A stretch of DNA of 64,000 bases from Ligustrum vulgare (GCA_963555705.1 OY743169.1:48846124-48910123), one strand, 5' to 3'; shown: positions 1-12,370, counted from the first letter of the stretch. Notes: generated by a model from the letters alone, not told the origin. Numbers and translations are program-made.

Positions 1-199
1 TATTTTTTTCTTACTTCGTGTTGTTCCTGCTCATCCAGTTGTGTTATTTTATACGTCTATTTAATATGTTTTACGATTAACATTATTTATGAGAAGTATC
101 ATATTACATGATAAAGTATCATAATTGGTAACTTTTTATTTATTTAGTTCATACTTACTCTTATTCATTTTTTTTTTGGTTCTTTTTATTATTTTGCAG

Positions 200-3100
200 G
201 ATAGGGAATACTTGTTACCTATTGAAAAGTGGCTGAATGGAAAACCAATTGTCAAATTTGTCAAATTTGAAGCCTCTGTCGTGGAGAATATAAAGGGCAA
301 GCTCCTACCTTCTCAGTTGCAGATGTTCAAGAGCACTTGCTTTGGTGCATATCTTGAACTTAACAAATTGTGCTTACTACTCCAACTGATTCATTGTTTA
401 CTTTTGAGAGAGGTTTTGGTTAGAGAGGCAAAAAAGAATCAGATGTGGTTCAAAGTTGGTCACAAGTTTATTCGATTTTCAGAGGAGGAATTCTGTTTAG
501 TGACTGGTCTTAAAGTAACTGGGGATGAAGACTGGTCTGAATTCAATACAAATGAGTGTAGGTTGAAAGAGGAATTTTTTTCGAACTTCAAAAGAGTGAC
601 AACAAAAGAAGTTGAAGGTGTCTTCAAGCTTCTGCCTGCTAATGTAAATGATGAAGATACGGTTAAGATTGCAATTGTCTATCTAGTGACATCATTTTTG
701 TATAGGGAAAGTTACGAGAAGTTGGTTGAGAAAGCTATTTTCAATATTGTTGATGCTGATTTTGGAGAAAGTTTTCCATGGGGAAAGTATGTTTTTAAGA
801 AAACATTAAAGAGTCTTAAAGGTGCTCTTAGAGATAGGAAACCTACAATTGAGCCTAAATCAAAAATCTCGTCATATTCGTATATGCTTAATGGTTTTCC
901 ATTAGGTTTTTAGATATGGGCTTATGAAAGTATTCCGAATTTAGATGGAAATGTATGTAAAAGTGTGAATACATCTTACCCTCGAATTCTAAGATGGAAA
1001 TCCGAGAAGCGTATGATGTCTGCTCAATTTGAAAAGACAGTTTTTGATGATCCTGTTGTAAGTATTTCGTTTTGTTAATTGCTTTTATGTAGTTACTTAT
1101 ATATCGATAATTCAACAATCATTTGTATTTCATTTTTTCAGGTTGAATTCAATGTTATTGAACCAACTGAGGAAGAAAAACAACAGCCATATGTATTGGG
1201 ATTATTTACCGATTCTCCAGTAGACATACCTCCATGTCTACCATCATCATCACTTCATGCTATGAACTCACGTGAAAACAAAAGCAAAGAAAAAAAAGGT
1301 ATATTTAATTTTTTTATTTTTATTAGTTTATGCTATAATTTATCACATTTAATTTAGATTTTTTTTAACGTTGTAGGGAAGCTTTTATTGTTCTAAAGAA
1401 ATTGAGGACCATCTTTTAGACATTAAGTTAAAACAAGAACAGATTTCTGCTCAGCAAATTGATTTGAAAAATCATTTTCTTTGTCAAATGGATGGCTTGA
1501 AAGAGGAGTTTCGTGGGATGCTATCGAAGTTTATTGATGACTTTGATTGTAAGATTGATGCAATGAATAAGAATCTTGATATTGTCCCGGAGGGAGTGTT
1601 AAGCAAAGAGGATAACAGTAGGAATGTCGTAGATTTGAAGAATGTGCGTGATGACATTACAAAGGAAGATGATAAACAGTTGAATGATGGTTTGGGTCCT
1701 TGCAAGGTTGATACATGGGTTGAAATTAAGGATTCAGATTCAATTAGTGCAGATTTATATGTGAATCTTGACATGCCTTCTTTTACGTTATTGGAATATT
1801 CACAGCCTGAGTCACAATCTGAAGATGATAATGAGGTAAACATTTAAACTTATTGGTTGAAGTTATACATTTCCAAGAACTTTATTAATTCATTTTATTT
1901 TCTTTTAAGGATATTGGACGCATTGATGTTCAGGACAATAGTCCATCCACCCAATCAAGAAGTAAATTTATTGTGCAAGACTCTAAATTTGCTCCTGCCC
2001 GAGTTGTGAAGGGTTCATCCACTTTCAAGGATGAAATGTTATCACCATCTGATGGTGATTTTGATGAATTTTTAACATGGTACAAAGAAGGCTTTAAAGA
2101 TAAGAACTTGTAAGTCTTCCGATGCTGTTGTTTGTAATAGTTTATAAAGTTTCATACTTTGATACTTAGGTCAGAGTTGTCTTATATATATAATAATTGA
2201 ACTTTAGTTATTGATATTTTCTGAAGTTTCAGATTATGATACTTTTGTCATAGTTGTCTTAGAGATTAAAACTGAAGTGTTTTGATTGCCTTTTATCTAA
2301 AGTTGCATAATACCGTACTTTTGGTCATAGTTGTCATGGTGATTAAGAACTTGTAGGTTGCTCAGTTATTGATATTATATAAAATTTCATAATATGATGC
2401 TTTTTGTCATAGCGGTCTGTTTTTTAAGTTTCATATTGTGATACCTATTTCATTTTTGTTACGTTTTTTAGAACTTGTAGCTTTTTGTCATAGTGGTCTG
2501 TTTCTAAGTTGCATATTATGATACCTATTTTATTTGTTACGGTTGTCAAAAATTTTAGGTTGCTTAATTATTGATATTATATAAAGTTTCGCAGTATGAT
2601 GCTTTTTTGTCATAGTGGTGTTTCTAAGTTGCATATTATGATACTTATTTTATTTGTAAGGATTTTCAGAACTCGTAGGTTTCTCAGTTATTGATATTAT
2701 ATAAAGTTTCATAGTATGATGCTTTTTTTGTCATAGCAGTATGTTTTTAAGTTGCATATCATGACACCTATTTTATTTGTTAGGGTTTTCAAATTTGGGA
2801 GACCGGGATTGGAAATTCATCCTTCACATGACTTCAACATTTTGACTGTAACAAAAAAGATTTGGTGGTACTATGTATTTTCAAAAGATGGTCAATTGGA
2901 AGACACAGTAAGTTTTGTCTTATTTTTTTCGTCATTTGGTTTTCCTTACTTTTATCTTCTATATTGTAATTTTTTACTTTTTTATGTTGTTATTTTTGCA
3001 GCACATAGATGTTTGCTTATTTTATTTGAGAAAAATGATGAGGTTTAGCATGAGGGTAAAAGATTGGACAACAACGGATTGTAATTTTCAAAGCAAGATT

Positions 3101-3824
3101 GTTGGTATTTTTGATAAATTCCTGGTCGATGTTGTGATTTTTGAACAATCAACTCTTTTAGAATATGTGATTGGGGAATCAATGAGGTGCAATACACCCT
3201 GGATTGAAGTTGATCATGTGCTCTTGCCGATCATGGCAAAGACTAGAAATCACTGGATGCTTGTTCATTTTGATGTGAAGCGACGTTGTTTGGATGTTTA
3301 TAATTCTTATGCTAAAGTTTTTGATGATTAGAAAGTGATTGAATCAGTTCGTCCTTTTGCTCACATTATTCCTTTTCTCCTGGAAAACGTTGGTTATTGG
3401 GATGGGAAACAAAGTGTCTATTTTGATCCTAGTGTACGTGGTTGTGATATTCTTGATCCGTTGTTAATTAACGTCATGCAAAACATTCCTCAACAAGAAT
3501 GCGGGTTAGTTGCTTTTTAATATTGGTTCTTTATAGTTATTGTTGTTATTCCTCATTTTTTTCTTTCATAAAAGTTTGTTTAAATTTCGTAGTATATTAT
3601 GAGTATCGATAATGATACTTTTTTGAAATATTTTATTTTTTTCTTGCAGAGGTGTGGACTGTGGTGTTTTTGTTATTGGATATGCCCAGTTTCTAGTTCA
3701 AGACAAGATGAATGAGATGGATGAGTGCTTTGATTCAACCAAGTATCGTGCTGCTCTTGCTACACAACTGTTCCACTATGCGAAGTGGAAAGAAGAAGAA
3801 CAATGCATGACGGATGATGAATGA
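200..3824 (+). pseudogene. DUF1985-Ulp1 (C48) SUMO-protease-like gene of a MULE, two nonsense codons
   Basis: Seven exons with canonical GT/AG borders stay in one frame: 200-1057, 1142-1298, 1377-1835, 1910-2109, 2784-2907, 3002-3504 and 3650-3824. The first acceptor is at 198-199; earlier exons may lie outside the window. Exon 1 encodes a DUF1985-like domain (the FKSTCFG, LLLREV and WFKVG stretches). The last two exons encode a C48 cysteine protease: His in NHWMLVHFD, Asn in DVYNS where many relatives have Asp, the QQECG oxyanion Gln, and the nucleophile in GVDCGVFV. An in-frame TAG at 911-913 cuts the DUF1985 domain just before IWAYE. A second TAG at 3329-3331 lies between the protease His and Cys. 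In the family, Ulp1 enzymes remove SUMO from proteins; their role in MULEs is unknown. This copy is broken, though splicing signals remain good. Confidence 0.85.
2340..2785. repeat. Tandem repeat inside intron 4 of the Ulp1-like gene
   Basis: About three and a half imperfect units of roughly 110-130 bp follow each other. Each contains a TTATTGATATTATATAAA stretch, then TATGATGCTTTTT, TGTCATAG, AAGTTGCATAT and ATGATAC-CTATTTTATTTG. The repeat fills most of the 674-bp intron (2110-2783) and ends at the acceptor. The ATGATAC word recurs all over the element. Confidence 0.7.
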
Positions 3825-4621
3825 CCAAGTAAAAGAAGAGCAATGCATGACCAACTGATCGTCTGACTAATGAAATTTTTTGTGATTGGTTGAGATGGAT
3901 TTGAATATTTAGAAGTTAGATTTTGTTAAGAATTAACACATTAGGTTACATTATCATACAATTATCATACAATGTTACCATATCGCGTGGGACATGTTTT
4001 AATCTTTACTTAATCGATTACTATGCTTTGTATACAACAATTTCTATTAACGTGCTTAAATTTTAATTCAAGTATTATTTGGATTTTTTGTGATTACTTT
4101 TGGAGTATTGGAAGTTAGTTTTTTGTTAAGTAGCATATTAGGCTACCTTCCCATATAGGTATCATAGAACGTTACCATGTAATGTGGTTGAATACTCATT
4201 GAATTCAAAGGCACATTAAAATGTTGTTTGGAAAAGCCAAGTATTAATATACTAATAAAGCCAGAGCATGAATATTTTGTTAATTAATATGTATACTGTA
4301 AGTCTAAAGGTGGTAATGTGATCTTAGGACATGTCAAAGCTCACATAGCCTATAGTAACTAACTCCTAAGAATTGAATTTCTTCTTGCATCCTAATAATA
4401 TTTTCGATTCTAAATTTATTAAGAGCATTAAATGCACACATTCCATTATGAGGTGAAGCAAATATTCTATCATTTATTAATTAAAACGTCAGCTATAATA
4501 AAGGAAAATATGTTCTAAGCAGAACTTTATAATTCTGGTCATATCACATATTTGGCTATGAAAGTATCAAATATTTAATGTTTCAATGAAAGTATCAAAT
4601 ATTGTAACTTTTCAATGAATT
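3825..4621. other. Convergent intergenic spacer between Ulp1-like gene and transposase
   Basis: AT-rich spacer between the 3' ends of the two convergent MULE genes. I see no coding sequence. It holds TATCATA words around 3951-3975 and presumably the 3' ends of both transcripts. Confidence 0.6.
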
Positions 4622-7108
4622 TCAACATTGATCTTTTATTTTCTTCTTCAACGGTATTGGGTAGTTGCATGTCCTTTGATTGTGCCAGTAGTTTAGGCAT
4701 CTTCCACACTTAATCGTGATTCTGTACTCACCTTTTGATGGAATTATTTTCTCTTTAGGTCTCCCAACCTTCTTTGTTGGAATAGGTGGTAACACCACTC
4801 TGGATAAGACATCCATTGGTACAGTCCAACCACTACGATCCTCAAGTGGAAAAATAGTACCTTCGTATGTGTCAACATATGACGACTTTGTGTAGTATGT
4901 AGAACAATAATCATAGGCACTGAAGTGTTTTGTACGAATAACAGCCAATGCATGAGCACATGGTATTTGATCTATTTGAAATTTGTGACAAGTGCATGTC
5001 CTTTCTTGTATATTCACCAAATTTGATCTACTTGTGCTTTTAACTTCATATACCATTGGAGTTGAAGGAATTGTTTGTTGGAAAAAAATGCAAGGAATTA
5101 ATTGAATTCACAATGATACTTTTTTAGAATAAAGCATCATATTATGTTACTTTGTTACGTGCATGATGTAAGTGTATTAAACAATTTCATTTACCTTCAT
5201 TTTTGTTGACTCCATTGTCCTTTCCCTCAATATTTTATCTTGTGTAGCAGAAAGTATTGTGAATGTAGCCATTGCATTTTCTTGATTCTTGGAAAACCAG
5301 TTCTGCAACACATATCTCAAACATTCTATCAAAGCTTCTACGGGCTTCTTCTTTGCAGCCTTTACTACTGCGTTCACTGACTCAACAATGTTTGAAGTCA
5401 TGATTGAATATCTATTAGTCGTCATATATGCTCTTGACCACTTATCATATCCTGCTTTCTCCTGCAAAAAGATGATAAAGAAATGTTAATGTTCAGTATC
5501 CATTCTCAGAAGGTATCATGTTATGATACTAAATATCAGAGTCTGATACTTACCAAATATCCACTAATTTTTTCATTTATTTTATCCATCTGAGACATTT
5601 GATACTCAAATTCTTCTTTTTTGTACGCCCTAACAGCTGCATTGAACGGTTGTGTTACATTCTTTGCATTTTTTCCATAAGTTGATTTCAAATTCTTCAA
5701 CAAATGCACTGAACATGCACCATGCAACACGTTCGGATATATTTTCTCCACAGCTACTTCAATGCTTGGATGCCTATCTGAAACAATACACAAACCTTCT
5801 CTCTCACCATATGATTCCTTAATCCTATTCATGAACCATTTCCAAGAATCATTATTTTCCGAGTCACCTATCCCAAAGCCCAGTATAAAAATATTGTTAT
5901 TAGCATCTTAAGTGCATGCTGTGAATAACGTACCACCATAAGGTCCCTTTAGTTGTGTTCCATCAACTACTATCGCAGGCCTACAGAATTTCCAACCTTG
6001 TATGAATGCTCCCAATGCCATGAACAAATATTTGAATCTATTCCTTGAATTTGTCTCAATTCTTGTTTTGGATCCAGGATTTGCTAATTCTAGCATATGT
6101 AGGTATGTTGGCAGCCTTTGAAATGATTTTTGAGGATCTCCCATCAACAATTCATAAGCTGGTTCTCGAGCTCTCCAAGATTTGTCATAGCTCATGGACA
6201 CTCCATAGTCATTTAACATGTCGTTCATAATGTCATTTGGAGTATAGATTGTATTGGTGGAGGTGTATTTGTGCTTAATAAAGAGAGCTACTGTTGAACT
6301 TGAAGCTTGCCGATGATCCCCCCAATATGGTGTCTACTGTACATGTGTGATCATTCCTTATCTAACGTATCTTAAACATACTAGTTTTTCCAACCTTTGA
6401 AGCCTTGAAAGCCCATTGACAGTTTTTGTCAATGCATTTCAACACATATTCATTTGAGTCAGATTTCTTAATCTTGAATTGAAACATATTACGCATTGCA
6501 TACTTTGCAATAGATATCTTCAACACTTCTTTATCGTGAAATAGCTGATTTTTTGTAATTATGGCAACAACTGTTTCTGATACTATAATAGACTGTACCT
6601 CATTATCCACTTCACTGTCCACTTGTTTCTTTTGTTCTATGCACTCATACACTTCAGAAGCAATTTCTTCAATCGATTTTACAGCACTTGTTGTTGAATT
6701 CTCACTTTCAACTAGCTGTAGTTGCAGCCTGTCATCATGTTGAATAGTGTCAGAGTGCTGAAGTTGGATGCATTGAGAAGTATCACATGTGATACTTTCT
6801 GAAACTGGGGTAGTATCAATTATCAAGGGGAAACTTCCAATGTCATTGTTGATTTTCTTCAGCTCCAAATAGAATGTAACTGAGTTGTTATTCACAAATT
6901 TTACCAATGGCATGCCTTTCTTGAGTTCATAAAGCATTGTCAGTGCTACCTTTGTTGAGTCCAAGTCCAATGCGGAGAATACAATATCTTGAATTCCAGT
7001 GTATGTGCATCCAAGTGAAACCGGTATCCCAACTACTTCATAATCTATGTACTCTTTGTCTTGCACCCATTTACCTCCATGATGTAAGATGACAAGAGTT
7101 GTATCCAT
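4622..7108 (-). pseudogene. MuDR-type MULE transposase, disrupted
   Basis: Starts at an ATG at 7108 and runs leftward. The N-terminal part is a variable acidic region. Then comes a MuDR DNA-binding domain with a zinc-binding look (LKCIDKNCQWAFKASK, about 6420-6360). Next is the MULE catalytic domain with the first Asp in VVDGTQLKG, the second in VSDRHPS, a C2H-type AcSVHL patch and a downstream Glu in EEFEYQMSQ. A SWIM finger CTCHKFQIDQIPCAHA lies near 5000-4955, and a C-terminal CX2CX4HX4C knuckle near 4700. Introns with GT/AG borders lie at about 5551-5462 and 5180-5060 on this strand. The frame is broken by a TAG near 6346, a single-base shift near 6320 (a run of G) and a TAA near 5911 inside the catalytic core. 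This transposase would cut and join element ends; this copy cannot. Confidence 0.88.
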
Positions 7109-8050
7109 TCCTTCACAGAAAATATTACATGTTACAGCTTAACAAATCATATCAAATAAAAAGTAACAGAATGTGATACTTATAATTTATTCATGCATTA
7201 AGCCAGCAGTTGAGCTATTGTAAAAAAAACCCAACCATTCTTTATAATTAAATAATAAACATAAAATATATAAGCTTTACATGACAAAATATCAGAGTTT
7301 CATTCTGTGGAACAGGCTATGATACTTTAGAATATATCAACATTGGAAAATATCTCAAACATATCAACAATGTGACAACATATAATTCATCATGTTTTTT
7401 CTTGTGACAAAAACTTGAATGAAAGTGAATGCAGAAATCAACTTAAGCCTGTAGTTCAACAATTGTAATCAAATTCTGATTATTCCTTATGAACAAGGAG
7501 AAAACATATATATGCTTTTCATGACAAAGTATCAGATTCTGATACTTCGGAACAGGGGTATGATACTTTTAGATAATATCATGGATAATCTCTCAAACAT
7601 AACATCAAACACCTTACCTACAAATATGATACTTCATTGAAATATCAAACCGTGTTACTTTTGAAATTCAAATATTATCACAAACAATTAAAAACTCAAA
7701 AAACATAATTGAATTGTTGAATGTAGATATTAGTGAGAGTCAATGTTGGCTGAAATCGAAATCAAAAGCAATAAAAAATAAGGAAGTTCGATTTTGAAAT
7801 TAACGTGAAGTAATGTTTGCTGAGATTACCTTTCTTCATGAAAACAATTGAATTGTTGAATCTCTATATGTGAACCACCATCCAATTGCTTTTTTGGTAA
7901 TCAAAAGTTGATCGTCGAAGAGGAATTGAAGTTGAAGTCTCTGTGGCTTTGAAATCGAATTTTGATGATGAGGTCGAATTCTCTGTGGCGAGAAAATAAG
8001 CGAATTGGCGAGGAGAAGGGTTAATTGGTTACTGTAGAGTATTTATCATT
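7109..8050. other. Transposase 5' flank / subterminal region of the MULE
   Basis: No coding sequence. The stretch is AT-rich and carries several TGATACTT words. One is a perfect 21-bp palindrome with a single central base at 7527-7547. It would hold the promoter of the transposase gene and perhaps transposase binding sites; that is inference. Confidence 0.5.
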
Positions 8051-8132
8051 TTTTATAACTTTGTTACAAGTAATATTCCAATTGTATGAAGTTTAAGTAA
8101 ATTTCAGTTTTAACATCAAAAATAGGGTATTT

Positions 8133-8288
8133 TTGTGGTTAGCCCATAGTAAAACCCACAACCGACCCATACCCATGTCGGGTTTTAAAATTTACCTTCA
8201 TACCCTACCCACGAACCCATTTAGTCGGGTAATCCCATCCCATTTATGTCGGGTCTCCATCGGGTTCGTGGGTATTATTGTCATCCCT
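8133..8288. other. Possible hAT-family terminal fragment
   Basis: A 150-bp stretch of alternating CCCAT/ACCC/TCGGG words ends in TTGTCATCCCTA. Read on the other strand it begins TAGGGATGACAATAATACCC, which looks like the ends of many plant hAT elements. No partner end or target duplication was found, so this is tentative. Confidence 0.3.
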
Positions 8289-8700
8289 AAACTCTCTCTC
8301 TCTCTCTCGATTTCAACCGAACAGAGAAGTGGCGATCGGCCTCTCCACACCGGCGCTGAAGCCGGTGATAGCGCCTCCGTCCTGTGGTGGCGGCGAGGAA
8401 GGTGTGGGTGCGTGAAAGAAATAAAGGGCTCGATTTTGGGTGTAAAAACCGAGATTTAGAAGTTCGGATTTGGAGGTTTTCCGGCGAAGAACATCGGACA
8501 ATGAAGGTAAGTTTCGGGTTTCTTGGTTTATTTTCTTGGTTTTGGGTTTGATTTGTTGGAGCAGTGGACGTTTTCTTGGTTGTTGGTTTTGGGTTGTTTT
8601 GGTGTTGTATTGGTTGGGTTCTTGAGGTGAAACCGTAGCGGTCTCGAGGAGGTGCAGTGGCGGTTTGACGTTGGGCAGTCGGTGAATGGAGGTGGATTGG
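8289..8700 (+). other. GC-rich, gene-like leader of unknown origin
   Basis: A CTCTCT run is followed by GC-rich sequence unlike its AT-rich surroundings. At about 8500 there is an ATGAAG directly followed by a good splice donor (GTAAGT), then a TTGG/TTTT-rich intron-like stretch. This is the look of a plant 5' leader plus a short first exon, perhaps a captured gene fragment. The sequence switches to gypsy pol at about 8700-8740. No downstream exon was recognised, and open frames on the opposite strand are of low complexity. Confidence 0.25.
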
Positions 8701-8707
8701 TTGTGCG

Positions 8708-11617
8708 ATGGTGTTGACTGATTGCTTGGGGTTAACAGAAATTTCGATACCGATAGTACAGGAGTTTCCCGATGTATTTCCAAAAGAATTACCAGGATTA
8801 CTTCCTGACAGAGAGATAGAGTTTGGGATTGAAATCATAGATGGAACTGCACCTATCGCTAAGACCCCATATAGAATGGCGCCAACAGAACTGAGAGAAT
8901 TAAAGAATCAGTTGGACAAATTGATCCAAAAAGGATTTATTAGACCAAGCACATCACCTTGGGGAGTACCGGTGTTGTTTGTTAAGAAAAAGGATGGATC
9001 CATGAGATTGTGTATCGACTACCGGGAACTGAATAAAGTGACTATCAAGAACAAGTATCCCCTACCCAGGATAGATGATCTATTTGATAAATTACAAGGT
9101 TCTGCAGTATTTTCAAAAATTGACCTTAGATCGGGATATCATCAATTACGGATCAAGAATAAGGATATTCCAAAGACAGCTTTTAGTACTCGTTACGGCC
9201 ACTACAAGTTCTTAGTAATGCCGTTCGGGTTAACAAATGCTCCAGACGCTTTTATGGATTTGATGAACTGAGTGTTCAAGGAATATCTGGATAAATTTGT
9301 CATAGTCTTTATTGATGACATACTGATCTATTCCAAAACCGAAGAAGAACACAAAACTCATTTGAGAGTTGTGCTGCAAATTTTGAGGGAAAAACAACTA
9401 TATGCCAAGTTTAGCAAATGCAAATTTTGGTTGGATCAAGTACGATTTTTGGGTCACGTGGTGTCAAGAGATGGTATATCAGTAGACCCTAGTAAAATTG
9501 AAGCAGTAATAAACTGGACAAGACCTTCAAGTCCGACAGAGGTCAGGAGTTTCTTGGGATTAGCAGGGTATTACCGACGCTTTGTGCAAGATTTTTCAAA
9601 GATAGCAACCCCTCTAACCCAATTAACTCGTAAGAATGTACCCTTTAGATGGAATGAAGATTGTGAAATTTTTTTTCAAGAATTGAAGAAAAGGCTTACC
9701 ACAACGCCAGTTCTAACAATTCCTTCTGGCACTGGAGGTAATATGATCTAAACGGATGCCTCTAAACAGGGACTTGGAGCTGTATTAATGCAGTTTGGTA
9801 AGGTAATTTCTTATGCATCTAGGCAATTGAAATAGTATGAAAAGAATTACCCTACCCATGATCTGGAACTAGCAGCAGTGGTATTTGCCTTAAAAATTTG
9901 GAGGCACTATCTGTATGGTGAAAAGTGCGAGATATATATAGATCATAAAAGCTTGAAATATTTTTTTACTCAAAAGGGACTAAACATGAGACAACGTCGA
10001 TGGTTGGAATTAATCAAGGATTATGATTGCTCGATCAGCTATCACCCGGGGAAAGCAAATGTGGTAGCTGATGCATTGAGCAGAAAAACACCAAAAAGGT
10101 CGAGAGAATTGAGTAAAGAAATAGAAAAATTTGGCTTGGAGATTTGTGCACCAGGAGATGAGAGATTCGTAGCCATGACTATTCAGCCAACTCTGAAAGA
10201 TAGAATACGAGAGGCACAAAAGGATGATGTGTTTGCTGACAAGGTGAGAAAGAAAATGGCCACGGGAAAACCAACGGACTATCAAGTATCTGAGAACGGA
10301 CTTCTTCAACACAAAAATAGGATCTACATACCCCAAAATGATGACATTAGGGGGTGTATTCTGCAAGAAGCTCATAGTGCACCTTATTCGGTACATCCAG
10401 GTTCTACAAAGATGTACCACGATATTAAGGCATTATATTGGTGGTCAGGTATGAAGATGGATATTTTGGAATATGTGAAAAAATGCTTCATTTGTCAACA
10501 AGTTAAAGCTGAACATTAGTTACCGGCGGGAACCTTAAATTCTCTACCAATTCCTTAATGGAAATGGGAAGAAATTTCCATGGATTTTGTGGCAGGTTTT
10601 CCAAAAACATCGAAAGGACATAATGCAATCTGGGTTATTGTAGATCATTTAACCAAAGCAGCTCATTTTCTACCAGTCAAAACGACCTACAACATGGATC
10701 AGTACGCAGATCTTTACATACAAGAGATTGTAAGGCTTCATGGAGTACCCAAATCAATAGTATCAAACCGAGATCCCAAGTTCTTATCCCACTTCTGGAA
10801 GAGTTTAAATGAATAATTGGGTACTAAATTACATTTCAGCACTGCTTTTCACCCGCAAACTGATGGTCAAACTGAGAGGACAATGCAAACTCTGGAAGAT
10901 ATGTTGAGGTCAAGCGTGCTAGAATTCACAGGAAATCGGGAGAGGTACTTACCTTTGATCGAGTTTGCTTATAATAACAGCTATCAATCATCAATTGGGA
11001 TGCCTCCATATGAGGCTCTGTATGGAAGAAAGTGCAGATCTCCATTGTTCTGGGATGAAGTTGGAGAACGTAAATTGTTAGGTCCGGATTTAGTGCAAGA
11101 AATGATTCAAATAGTCGAGAAAATCAAGAAAAACATGAAGGCAGCCCAGGATCGACAACGAAGCTATGCCAACAAACGCAAGAGACATCTACAATTTGAA
11201 GTTGGAGATAAAGTATTTATCAAGATTTCTCCGATTAAGAGAATATTCAGGTTTGGAAAGAAGGGAAAACTCACTCCAAGGTACATTGGACCCTTTGAAA
11301 TAATAGAGAGGATAGGACCTCTAGCGTACAAAATAGAGTTACCTCCTGAACTGAGTAGAGTTCACCCTGTTATCCATGTATCCACTCTTCGAAAGTATGT
11401 TCCTGATCCCTCTCATGTACTGCAAAATCTTCCCATAGATGTACAAGCGAACTTAACTTGGGAAGAACGACATGTGAAAATCTTGATGCGGGACACGAAA
11501 TGTCTTCGAAATAAAGAGGTCCCCTTAGTAAAAGTACTTTGGAAAAGCAATGTTATGGAAGAGGAGACATGGGAACGAGAGGAAGACATGAGGAAGATAT
11601 ACCCAGAACTATTCTAG
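8708..11617 (+). pseudogene. pol: Ty3/gypsy pol: RT, RNase H, integrase, chromodomain
   Basis: One reading frame covers the whole stretch without any frameshift. RT shows [18 protein letters not shown], the LRSGYHQ motif and a FIDD catalytic box (9300-9340). RNase H begins at TDASKQGLG (9752). Integrase has the HHCC region ([10 protein letters not shown] to CFICQQ, 10370-10500), the first Asp in SMDFVAG and HPQTDGQTER further on. The tail (about 11450-11617) resembles a chromodomain (VLWKS, EETWERE). Six in-frame stops break it: TGA 9269-9271, TAA 9749-9751, TAG 9833-9835, TAG 10517-10519, TAA 10556-10558 and TAA 10814-10816. At least five sit where Trp or Gln is usual in this family. The N-terminus is truncated at about 8700-8740. 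Confidence 0.92.
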
Positions 11618-11640
11618 GTAAATTTCGGGGACGAAATTTT

Positions 11641-11655
11641 ATGAGGAGGGGAGAT
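11641..11655 (+). promoter_or_regulatory. Polypurine tract for plus-strand priming
   Basis: A purine-rich run (ATGAGGAGGGGAGAT) stands directly before the LTR start TGTAAC at 11656 and just after the GGGGACGAAATTT sequence typical of chromovirus 3' ends. Confidence 0.75.
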
Positions 11656-12370
11656 TGTAACGCCCCTGAAATTTTGGTATTTTACTTTGATATATATGAA
11701 ATAATAATACGTCTTTATTGGGTAAAATATTATCGTTAATTTTGAAAAGGATACCCAATTAGTTAGTTTATATTGTGTTAATAAAGTTTGAGTACTATAA
11801 TTCCATGAATGAAAGTTAGATGAAACAAGAAAGCTTTAAATGCCCCCAACATGGTAAATTAGGGGCTAGTGGAGAAATTTTGGAAAAACTAGTTAATTAC
11901 GGTTTTACCACTTCATCGTGCAATCTTTGTCGTAGTCGTACGAATTCATTATTGACTTGAAATCATTGCATGCTATACCATCGCGTAGTTCGTAGTGTGA
12001 CGTTTAAATCGATGTCTTGTATGTATGATTCCGAGCCCGGATGTGCCGGGAATATCGAGCCAAAGTAGGGTAATTGTAATATGAAAATTGTCAAAACCCT
12101 AGAAAATTTTCTAAGTATGATGGGGATGGTCGAGCAGCCATGTTTACAAGGACCGCACGAGCTACATATTAAGCAGATGCTTTTGCATGCATGATCTTTA
12201 GAAAGTTTGTAATGCGATCTTTCCGATGATATAAAGTTTGTTGAATTCGGAGGTCATCTCGACCCTCAAATTTTAAGTCAAAAAGGGCTCGATGAAGTAC
12301 AAAAATTTGGGATATATTATTATTTTAATCATAGTGGAGACACTTGGCAAACTCCACTAGTGGGTTCTTA

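Larger units (their letters stand above)
1..8050. mobile_element. Kaonashi-type (KI) Mutator-like element carrying an Ulp1 protease gene
   Basis: A MuDR-type transposase on the minus strand (7108-4622) lies tail to tail with a DUF1985-Ulp1 gene on the plus strand (200-3824). This pairing is known from the Kaonashi group of plant MULEs, which often lack long terminal inverted repeats. The left end lies outside the window. The right end is not sharply defined; element-like AT-rich sequence with TGATAC words runs to about 8.05 kb. No inverted repeat joining the two sides could be recognised. Both genes carry in-frame stops, so this copy cannot move by itself. Confidence 0.8.

Noticed and set aside
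1484..1843. 119-codon minus-strand frame opposite exon 3 of the Ulp1-like gene
   Set aside because: Shadow of the spliced plus-strand exon; Ser-rich by complement.
8287..8838. Open frames of 183 and 156 codons on the minus strand
   Set aside because: Low-complexity Pro/Thr/Gln/Arg content, and they run antisense through the start of gypsy pol. No family features.
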